Source: Stenotrophomonas maltophilia (GTDB taxonomy: Bacteria; Pseudomonadota; Gammaproteobacteria; Xanthomonadales; Xanthomonadaceae). Taken from it: a stretch of 64,000 bases of DNA. Location: the NCBI RefSeq assembly GCF_900186865.1, contig NZ_LT906480.1, forward strand, positions 2,622,001 to 2,686,000, written 5' to 3'. A program made the translations under genes and the position numbers. This document shows positions 8,787 to 15,658 of the stretch, piece after piece. Each line of letters opens with the position of its first letter. Within the stretch, counting starts at the first letter, position 1. The notes beneath the pieces were generated by a model. It was not told the DNA's origin. It did no database searches and worked only from the letters and a program-made list of their open reading frames with translations.

Positions 8787-10490
8787 ATGCACGCTTTCAC
8801 CGTAGTCATCGCCGCCGGCGAACGCAGCATCGAGGCGGTTCTCGCCGCCGAAGCGCTGCGCCGCGCCGCCCGCCAGCGCGGGCTCGAGCTGATGATCGAG
8901 ATCCGCAGCGACCAGGGCGTGACCGGCGCACTGTCTGCCTCGGACGCCGCCGCCGCGACGCAGTTGCTGCTGGTGGGTGAGGGTGAGGCGGACATCGCGC
9001 GCTTCGCCAATGCCGGGATCGTGCATGCCAGCCTGGGCGAGGTACTGGACGACCCGGCTGCGGCGCTCGCACCGCTCGCGGCCGCGGTGTCGGGCAACGC
9101 CGGCACGCATGCGGGCAAGCGCATCGTCGCCGTCACCTCCTGCCCCACCGGCATCGCCCACACCTTCATGGCGGCGGAGGGCCTGCAACAGGCCGCCAAG
9201 GCGCTGGGTCATGCAATCCGGGTCGAAACCCAGGGCTCGGTCGGCGCGCAGGACGCGTTGAGCGACGAGGAAATCGCCGCCTCAGACCTCGTCCTGATCG
9301 CCGCAGACCGCGAAGTCGATCTGTCGCGCTTCGCCGGCAAGCGCCTGTTCAAGAGTGGCACCAAGCCGGCGATCAACGATGGCCAGAACCTGATCCGCAA
9401 GGCGCTGGCCGAGGCCGGCGTGCAGGCCGGTACCGCGACTCCGGGCCGCACGGCCGAAAAAACCAGGGCCACCGGCCCCTACAAGCATCTGATGACCGGC
9501 GTGTCGTTCATGCTGCCGTTCGTCACTGCCGGTGGCCTGCTGATCGCACTGGCGTTCGCACTCGGCGGCATCTATGCCTTCGATGACGCGCACAAGGGCA
9601 CGCTGGCGTGGTCGCTGTTCCAGATCGGCGCCAAGTCCGGCTTCATGTTGATGGTGCCGGCGCTGGCCGGTTACATCGCCTACTCCATCGCCGACCGGCC
9701 CGGCATTGCGCCCGGCATGATCGGCGGACTGGTAGCAGTGAACATGGATGCTGGCTTCATCGGCGGCATCCTCGCTGGCTTCATTGCCGGTTATGGCGTG
9801 CACTGGATCAACCGTGCGCTGCGCCTGCCGCGCAGCCTGGAAGGGCTCAAGCCGGTGCTGATCCTGCCAGTGCTGGGCACGCTGCTGGTCGGCCTGTTGA
9901 TGATGTACGTGATCGGCACGCCGGTCGCCGGGCTGCTGGCGTGGCTGACCGACTGGCTGCGCAGCATGCAGGGCAGCAGCGCGATCCTGCTTGGCCTGCT
10001 GCTGGGCGGAATGATGGCGGTGGACATGGGCGGGCCGGTCAACAAAGCGTCCTACGCATTCTCTACCGCATTGATTTCCAGCCAGGTCTACACGCCGATG
10101 GCGGCGACGATGATCGGCGGCATGACGCCGCCGCTGGGTATCGCACTGGCGACATGGCTGTTCAGCAATCGCTTCACCGCGGAAGAGCGAGGCACGGCCG
10201 GCGCCGCCAGTGTGCTTGGCCTCAGTTTCGTGACCGAAGGCGCGATCCCCTACGCCGCGCGTGACCCGCTGCGCACCATTCCGGCGCTGATTCTGGGTTC
10301 TGCGGTGGCGGGTGCGATCTCGATGGCTGCCGGCGTCGAGCTGAAGGTGCCGCACGGTGGTGTGTTCGTGCTGCCGATCCCGAATGCGGTCACTCATCTC
10401 GGCATCTACCTGCTGGCATTGCTGGCTGGCGTGGCCGTCACCGCAGTCGCGCTGCGCATCCTCAAGAAGCCGGTGACGGCGGCGACCTGA
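8787..10490 (+). CDS. fruA: Fructose-specific PTS permease EIIBC
   Basis: The 567-residue membrane permease imports fructose and phosphorylates it at C1. Residues 1-105 form a degenerate EIIB-like domain lacking the Cys motif. Residues about 108-205 form the active EIIB with phospho-Cys119 in TSCPTGIAHTFMAAEGL. The EIIC domain from about 225 on has eight or more hydrophobic segments. The MDMGGPVNKASYAF motif of fructose EIIC is present. The gene lies 85 bp after fruK, with its own CCAGGAG ribosome binding site. Confidence 0.95.
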   Translation: MHAFTVVIAAGERSIEAVLAAEALRRAARQRGLELMIEIRSDQGVTGALSASDAAAATQLLLVGEGEADIARFANAGIVHASLGEVLDDPAAALAPLAAAVSGNAGTHAGKRIVAVTSCPTGIAHTFMAAEGLQQAAKALGHAIRVETQGSVGAQDALSDEEIAASDLVLIAADREVDLSRFAGKRLFKSGTKPAINDGQNLIRKALAEAGVQAGTATPGRTAEKTRATGPYKHLMTGVSFMLPFVTAGGLLIALAFALGGIYAFDDAHKGTLAWSLFQIGAKSGFMLMVPALAGYIAYSIADRPGIAPGMIGGLVAVNMDAGFIGGILAGFIAGYGVHWINRALRLPRSLEGLKPVLILPVLGTLLVGLLMMYVIGTPVAGLLAWLTDWLRSMQGSSAILLGLLLGGMMAVDMGGPVNKASYAFSTALISSQVYTPMAATMIGGMTPPLGIALATWLFSNRFTAEERGTAGAASVLGLSFVTEGAIPYAARDPLRTIPALILGSAVAGAISMAAGVELKVPHGGVFVLPIPNAVTHLGIYLLALLAGVAVTAVALRILKKPVTAAT

Positions 10491-10518
10491 TCCCCCCTGC
10501 CCTCACGGTCCTTTCGCG

Positions 10519-10538
10519 GCCCCTGCGCGCGCAGGGGC
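10519..10538. terminator. Perfect 20-bp palindrome between fruA and the porin gene
   Basis: A fully self-complementary stretch with arms GCCCCTGCGC and GCGCAGGGGC, lying between the fruA stop and the porin start. There is no loop or T-run, so it is not a classic terminator. It could weaken read-through, protect the upstream mRNA, or be a binding site. Confidence 0.45.
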
Positions 10539-10573
10539 TCAGCGACCTACGCCCTGCACACGGAGCCCCGCCC

Positions 10574-11827
10574 ATGACCTCCCCTTCCCGCCGCCTGCTG
10601 CCGACAGCGATCCTGCTGGTCCTGCCGTCGCTGGCCGCAGCCGCCGACGCGAGCGATGTCCTCATCCCCAAGCTTGCCTACACCGGCGAAGCCGCCGCCA
10701 CGCTCGACGGCGGCAAGCGCAGCGGTACGGCGTATGCCGGCCAGCTGATGTTCGGTGCCGACGTGGACCTGGACGCTGCGTTTGGCTGGCGAGGCGCGAC
10801 GATCAAGGCCTACGGCATCAATCGTCATGGCACCAACCTCGCCAACAGCAGCACGGGCAACAGCACCTCGGTGCAGGAAATCTTCGGTGGCCAGGGCACG
10901 CGCCTGGCCAACCTGACGCTGGAGCAGAAACTGCTGGACGACCGGCTGGTGCTTGAGGCGGGACGCAGCGTCGCCAACATCCATCATCTAGGTTCGGAGT
11001 TGTGCCAGTACTTCCAGGGCAACTCGGCCTGCGGCAACCCGACCTACGTATTCCGTACCAGCAACTTCACCTGGTGGCCGGTATCGAGCTGGATGGCTGA
11101 TGCCACGGCATGGGTGACGCCGGATGTCTACGTACGCGTGGGCGCGTACCAGGTCGACCCGAGCCAGGCCGAAGATGGCCAGCACGGCCTGAAATGGAGC
11201 ACGAACCAGGCCACTGGCTGGATCGTGCCCTACACGATCGGCTGGCGCAGCCCCGCGTCGGCGCGCTTGAAGGCCCGCTACGAACTGGGTGGCTGGCAGG
11301 ACAACTCGACCTACCGCGACCCGCTGCGCGATGCCAATGGCATGCCGGCGCTGCTCAGTGGCCAGGAGTACGCGACACGTCATGGTCGCTCCGGTGCGTT
11401 CGCCCGCTTCGAGCAGCAGCTCAGCAGCGATGGCAGCGGCCGTGGCCTGACCCTTTTCGGCGCCGCGCTCAAGGGCACCTCCGGCCAGGTGATCGAGGAT
11501 CACTTCCTTCAGGCCGGGCTGGTGCAGAAAGGTACGTTCGCCAGCCGACCGCAGGACAGCATCGCCTTCGTCGTGACGCAGCAGAAGTACAGCAGCATCG
11601 CGCTGGAAAACCTGCGCCTTGCCCGTGCCGCAGCGGGCGGCAGCGGCACCCCGCACGGGAGCCAGGTGATGATGGAGCTGAGCTATGGCATCCAGGTCAC
11701 CCCCCAGCTTCGGGTCGCGCCGAACCTGCACTACATCGTGCATCCGGACCAGTTCAACGAACCCGCACGCCAGCGGGACCTGCCGAATGCGTTGATCGCC
11801 GGCCTGCGGGTCGATTGGAGTCTGTAG
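10574..11827 (+). CDS. Carbohydrate-selective porin, OprB family
   Basis: A 417-residue outer-membrane protein with a signal peptide ending near LAAAADA. The body is a beta-barrel sequence with regular aromatic and polar alternation. The motifs GSELCQYFQGN and FRTSNFTWWPVSSW are OprB-like, and the C-terminal sequence ends in DWSL. OprB proteins let sugars diffuse through the outer membrane. The position 84 bp after fruA on the same strand suggests it feeds fructose to the PTS. Confidence 0.87.
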   Translation: MTSPSRRLLPTAILLVLPSLAAAADASDVLIPKLAYTGEAAATLDGGKRSGTAYAGQLMFGADVDLDAAFGWRGATIKAYGINRHGTNLANSSTGNSTSVQEIFGGQGTRLANLTLEQKLLDDRLVLEAGRSVANIHHLGSELCQYFQGNSACGNPTYVFRTSNFTWWPVSSWMADATAWVTPDVYVRVGAYQVDPSQAEDGQHGLKWSTNQATGWIVPYTIGWRSPASARLKARYELGGWQDNSTYRDPLRDANGMPALLSGQEYATRHGRSGAFARFEQQLSSDGSGRGLTLFGAALKGTSGQVIEDHFLQAGLVQKGTFASRPQDSIAFVVTQQKYSSIALENLRLARAAAGGSGTPHGSQVMMELSYGIQVTPQLRVAPNLHYIVHPDQFNEPARQRDLPNALIAGLRVDWSL

Positions 11828-11869
11828 GAGAATCCGTTTTCGTCCACGCGATTGCCGCTCAACGGCTCA

Positions 11870-12799
11870 TCAAGTCTCGAAGTGGGCTTTCAGCCAGTCG
11901 TCGACACCCTCCAGTTTCACGCCAATGCTGGCATTGAACGTCCCGTCCAGGCTCCAGGAGACGCCCCTGCCCTGGGCGAAGGCAGCACGGTACTTCCTGA
12001 TCATGTTTGATGGGTCACTGGCAAGCTCCTCCATCAGCTGGGGAACGCTCCACACGATCAGCTTGAAGGGAGCACCGAACTTTTCCTCAAGGATGGCGGG
12101 CAGCTGCTCATAACGGACCGTGTCTCCCGCAAGATAGACGATCTCGTTTCGAAGGGGGGGCGAGTGGAAGACGATCTGTGCAGTCATTGCACCGATGTCC
12201 TCTGGTGTGGTCAGCGTAACCGCATTGGAGGCTGTGCCAAGTGCATTGACCTTTCTGCCGGGAAGATCGATGACGCCAAACTCCGGCTCGAAGAGGTAGC
12301 TGGTGAACATGCCGGTGGAAATGACCACCCAGTCCATTTCGGCCTGTGAGCGGAGATAGTCGCGTACATCCAGCTGGGCGTCGAAAAGATCCTGTGGCCC
12401 GCCGCGTCCGATGGCGTCAAAGTCGACCCCGAATTGCCAAGGGAAGTACCTGGTAATGCCCGACTTCACGGCGGCGCGCGCTACCTTCATGGGAGTGTCG
12501 CGGCCAGCGGCGTAGCCGGTGCAGCCGATGACCGTGTCATAACCGGAAAATAGATCAGCCAGCTCATCGACCGTGGCAGTGACCAGGTCGCCAGGAACGA
12601 GGGCCACTCCCAGCGAGCGGATCTGGTCAATGACCGTACGCTTGTCCGGTAGTGTGGATTCAATCGACGCAGGCCTCAGCATCACGCTGATGGTTGCGTC
12701 ATGCACAACCGCGAGCTGGGCCAGGTTGCGGATGACGGGCATTCCGAGTTCGCCGGCACCCAGGACCAGGATTGAGCGGGAAACAATCGGGGGAGACAT
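11870..12799 (-). CDS. NmrA-like NAD(P)-binding oxidoreductase
   Basis: A 309-residue Rossmann-fold protein from the ATG at 12799. The dinucleotide-binding motif is ILVLGAGELGMPVIRNLA at residues 9-26. The GYDTVIGCTGYA strand-turn and a later YFPWQFGVDFD segment fit the NmrA/isoflavone-reductase-like group, which includes aromatic alcohol reductases and redox sensors. It is divergent from an HxlR regulator 74 bp away, a very common pairing in which the regulator controls the oxidoreductase. The sequence looks somewhat less GC-rich than its neighbours, which could mean transfer. The substrate is unknown. Confidence 0.85.
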   Translation of the reverse strand: MSPPIVSRSILVLGAGELGMPVIRNLAQLAVVHDATISVMLRPASIESTLPDKRTVIDQIRSLGVALVPGDLVTATVDELADLFSGYDTVIGCTGYAAGRDTPMKVARAAVKSGITRYFPWQFGVDFDAIGRGGPQDLFDAQLDVRDYLRSQAEMDWVVISTGMFTSYLFEPEFGVIDLPGRKVNALGTASNAVTLTTPEDIGAMTAQIVFHSPPLRNEIVYLAGDTVRYEQLPAILEEKFGAPFKLIVWSVPQLMEELASDPSNMIRKYRAAFAQGRGVSWSLDGTFNASIGVKLEGVDDWLKAHFET

Positions 12800-12873
12800 T
12801 GAAACCACCATCTGTGTGTACGATGGCGGCGATTCTGCGCCCCTCCCTAGTTGCCACGTAAGAAGGCACACCG

Positions 12874-13308
12874 ATGATACCGACCGCACCGTTCATGAGC
12901 ACCGATGAGCTTCTGCGACATTCACAATCGATATGCGACGGCATGAGCGCGGACGACGACGGTCTGCGCCGCGAGGTGCTCGCGCATGCCGGCAGCCGCT
13001 GGTCGCTGGGCATCATTCACGCCCTGGGGGTCTACGGAACACTGCGTCACGCCGATGTGGCGCGGCGGATGAAAGGAGTCACGCAGCGTATGCTGACGCG
13101 TACCCTGCGTCAGCTTGAAAGGGACGGACTGATCCATAGGCAGGATTTCCGTGAGGTTCCGCCGCGCGTGGAGTACACCATCACTCCGCTGGGCAGGGAG
13201 CTGCTGGTTCTTATGATCCCGATGTGGACCTGGGTAGTGGGACACGCCGAGGAATTCCGCCGCTGCAGGGAGAATTTCGACACGCATCACGGCCCTCCCC
13301 CTGACTGA
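12874..13308 (+). CDS. HxlR-family winged-helix regulator
   Basis: A 144-residue DNA-binding protein. The HxlR winged helix spans about residues 30-120, with RWSLGIIHALG, GVTQRMLTRTLRQLERDGLI and the wing EVPPRVEYTITPLGREL. An AAGG site precedes the ATG; a second ATG 21 bp later is also possible. The single Cys near residue 21 could be a redox sensor, as in some family members, but that is inference. It is divergent from the NmrA-like gene, its likely target. Confidence 0.9.
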   Translation: MIPTAPFMSTDELLRHSQSICDGMSADDDGLRREVLAHAGSRWSLGIIHALGVYGTLRHADVARRMKGVTQRMLTRTLRQLERDGLIHRQDFREVPPRVEYTITPLGRELLVLMIPMWTWVVGHAEEFRRCRENFDTHHGPPPD

Positions 13309-13353
13309 CCCGGCCTGCATCCGGTGCATCCAGGCGCTCCCGCCAGCCGTATG

Positions 13354-13382
13354 TAGGATGCCCGCGCTGTGCGGGCATCCTA
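13354..13382. terminator. Strong hairpin between the HxlR gene and the fasciclin gene
   Basis: Perfect 12-bp arms, TAGGATGCCCGC and GCGGGCATCCTA, flank a 5-base loop (13366-13370), and the left arm is preceded by G to give GTAG. No T-run follows. It ends 14 bp before the fasciclin start codon. It may end HxlR transcription, or act in the leader of the next gene. Confidence 0.55.
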
Positions 13383-13396
13383 TCGAGGAACGCACC

Positions 13397-13957
13397 GTGA
13401 ACGCTCTTCAGCGCATCGCCGCCGCAGTCAGCTTCGCCGTACTCGTCTCAGCCGCTTCCGCCAGCTTCGCCGCAGATCCGGTAATGGTTGGCGGGGCCGA
13501 GATGTACGCGACCAGGACCATCGTTGAAAACGCCGTGAACTCCAGGGATCACACCACGCTGGTGGCAGCGGTCAAGGCCGCAGGCCTGGTCGAGACCCTC
13601 AATGGCGCCGGTCCCTTTACCGTCTTTGCGCCCACCAATGCGGCCTTCAACAAGCTTCCAGCAGGCACGGTCGATACACTGGTGAAGCCTGAAAACAAGG
13701 CGCAGCTCACCCGGATCCTCACCTACCACGTGGTCCCAGGACGGTTCAGTTCCGCCCAGCTCCTGGCCGATGCCAGGAAGCACGGTGGAAAAGCCACGCT
13801 GAAGACAGTGCAAGGCGAGCCGCTTACCGTGGCGCTCCACGACGGCAAGCTGTGGGTGATCGACGCCAAGGGTGGCAAAGCAGGCATCAGCATCGCCGAC
13901 GTCAACCAATCCAACGGCGTCATCCACGTTGTCGATACCGTGCTGATGCCGAAGTAG
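13397..13957 (+). CDS. Secreted fasciclin (FAS1) domain protein
   Basis: The GTG at 13397 is chosen over an upstream ATG because a CGAGGAA site precedes it and the product then begins with a clean signal peptide (MNALQRIAAAVSFAVLVSAA, cleaved near ASFA). The 186-residue protein carries one FAS1 domain, about 45-184, with the hallmarks GPFTVFAPTNAAFNKLP and YHVVPGRFS and a closing VIHVVDTVLMPK. Such proteins are periplasmic or secreted and mediate adhesion or protein contacts; the partner is unknown. Confidence 0.9.
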   Translation: MNALQRIAAAVSFAVLVSAASASFAADPVMVGGAEMYATRTIVENAVNSRDHTTLVAAVKAAGLVETLNGAGPFTVFAPTNAAFNKLPAGTVDTLVKPENKAQLTRILTYHVVPGRFSSAQLLADARKHGGKATLKTVQGEPLTVALHDGKLWVIDAKGGKAGISIADVNQSNGVIHVVDTVLMPK

Positions 13958-14041
13958 TGGCGCGCCCTGCCAGACCCTGCCACTCCGGCCAGCAGCATGA
14001 AGCAGTGGACGAGGATCCGGGCGCAGGCCCGGCTCCTCCGT

Positions 14042-15241
14042 TCACTGAAGCGCCTGGGCCAGCTTGAGTACATCCGCCGGGAATGTCGCGTAGTCATCCA
14101 GTGGCGCGCGATGGCTGTCGCGTCGGTGGATGAGGCGCACGGCAACCACGCGCTGCTGCGGAACGATGACCAGGTGCTGGCCCAGGTAACCGTTGGCGGC
14201 GTAGGCAACGGTGGGGCCGCGTTGGATGTCGAACATGTCGGACAGCTTGAGTCCACGACCGGTGATCTCGCTGCCATAGTGCTGCGGCCAGTCCGCCCCA
14301 AGTCGCTCGCCCACGTACGCAATCAATGCACTCTTGCTGTCGAATACCCTGCCCCCGGTGGCCAGCAATGCCTGCTGGACCGGAGCGCTGACCCCATGCT
14401 GCGCCAGGAAGCCGGCCATCTGGCCTTTCAGCTCATAACGCTCCCATGCTGGAATGCGCCACCACAGAAGACCAACATCCGGGGAGCGGGCACTTGCTCC
14501 AGTCAGCAGTGCCACCGATCGCTCGCTCAGCATACGCGTACCCGCCGGGGTCACGCCGCCATCAAGCAGCAGCTGCCCGATCTTCGCCAGATCGCGGGCA
14601 CTCAGCGACAATCCGGCCATGCCCAAGGGGGTGCCCGCACCGTCCTTCAACCAGGTATATCGGGCAATGCCCAGCGGTCTGAACAGGCGCTTCTCAAGGT
14701 AGGCATCCATCGGTTCCCCTGCCAGACGCTCGACAATGCCGGGCAGCAGATTGGTAGCCTTGTTGTTGTACGAGAACGTGGTACCTGGATCGCTGCTCAG
14801 CTCTGCAGCCAGTGCGAGCTTGACCAGGTCCGGCGCAGCTTCCAGCTCTTCCCCCGCGTTGGCCACGTTCTGCAGGCCAGAGGTATGGTCCAGCAGCATG
14901 CGTACCGTGATGTCCCTTTTCCGCCCCTGCTTCCACTCCGCGAAGATGTTGCTTACCGGCTCGTCGACCGAGGCCAGTTTTCCGTCGTCCAGCAGCAGCA
15001 TGATGGCCAGCGCCACCACCGACTTGGTGGCCGACATGAGGTGAACCGGCTCCTCGCCGGTCTCTGGCTGTGGCTCCAGCAGTGTTTTTCCATCCTTCCA
15101 GACAAGCACCGCGTCGGAATGCGCGGCACGGGCGTTGCGTTCGATCGTCGCGACGGCGTCGGCCGTGGTGGTCGTGCTGGCCAGTGCAGGGAGGGCCAGC
15201 ATCAAGGCCGCGAAGCTGGACAACCATCGTGCAGTTTTCAT
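14042..15241 (-). CDS. Secreted serine hydrolase, class C beta-lactamase-like family
   Basis: The 399-residue product starts at 15241, behind GGAAGAG with good spacing. A signal peptide covers about residues 1-21 (cleaved at ALA). The active-site motifs of the beta-lactamase/transpeptidase-like fold are present: Ser70-Ala-Thr-Lys73, and Tyr-Asn-Asn in FSYNNKATN. The HTSGL segment is typical of esterase-like and DD-peptidase-like members rather than true AmpC enzymes. It probably acts in the periplasm on an ester or peptide. Drug resistance is not supported by sequence alone. Confidence 0.87.
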   Translation of the reverse strand: MKTARWLSSFAALMLALPALASTTTTADAVATIERNARAAHSDAVLVWKDGKTLLEPQPETGEEPVHLMSATKSVVALAIMLLLDDGKLASVDEPVSNIFAEWKQGRKRDITVRMLLDHTSGLQNVANAGEELEAAPDLVKLALAAELSSDPGTTFSYNNKATNLLPGIVERLAGEPMDAYLEKRLFRPLGIARYTWLKDGAGTPLGMAGLSLSARDLAKIGQLLLDGGVTPAGTRMLSERSVALLTGASARSPDVGLLWWRIPAWERYELKGQMAGFLAQHGVSAPVQQALLATGGRVFDSKSALIAYVGERLGADWPQHYGSEITGRGLKLSDMFDIQRGPTVAYAANGYLGQHLVIVPQQRVVAVRLIHRRDSHRAPLDDYATFPADVLKLAQALQ

Positions 15242-15658
15242 GGGCATCTCTTCCGGTGAATGCCTGTCCACATTGCCTACAGCTGTAGTCGCGACCGAGT
15301 GCCTGAAGTCATGCCCGGCCACATGACAGCATCAGCACCACGCCCCCTGCATGGCCCCGTAGTCCGCCAGCAGATACGCGAAGCCGATGGCCCTTGCTGC
15401 CGCCCCGCTTTCTGATGGTTCCAATCCAGCCGTTGCAGTCGCAGGCAGGGCGCAACGCCGCTCGATTTCGTTTCGCATTGCAGCAAATGCGGCGTGCCAG
15501 GCAGCACTGCTGATCGCTCAACTGTCTGATTTCCCGAGCTTCTGGTCATCCATCGTTCATTCTGATTGACAGCGTTGTCAGGTCGCGCTTACAAGAGCCC
15601 ACGTCCGGCGCGTGGCGCGGGAACGTCCAGACATCACTTATGGGGAGAGAGGGACCCT
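15242..15658. other. Intergenic region between the serine hydrolase and TonB receptor genes
   Basis: This 417-bp gap holds the divergent control region. Apart from the palindrome at 15567-15580 and the GGGGAGAGAGGG ribosome binding site before the receptor gene, no convincing gene was seen. Short frames on both strands here have no start signal and no recognisable product. Confidence 0.6.
15567..15580. promoter_or_regulatory. LacI-type operator before the TonB receptor gene
   Basis: TGACAGCGTTGTCA is an imperfect inverted repeat with a central CG, lying about 80 bp before the receptor start codon. Its exact reverse complement, TGACAACGCTGTCA, lies before the GH3 gene, and both are followed by GGT on the plus strand. 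The LacI regulator encoded between them is the obvious ligand. Confidence 0.75.

Noticed and set aside
7001..9199. A 732-residue minus-strand open frame across fruB, fruK and fruA
   Set aside because: It spans three well-supported genes, has no ribosome binding site of note and an Ala/Arg/Ser-rich product without domain features.
14042..15241. Annotation of the serine hydrolase as an antibiotic-resistance beta-lactamase
   Set aside because: The SxxK and YxN motifs are shared with esterases and peptidases, and the HTSGL segment favours these. No AmpR-type regulator is adjacent.
15277..15549. A 90-residue minus-strand frame before the receptor gene
   Set aside because: No ribosome binding site, and composition is like random non-coding sequence.
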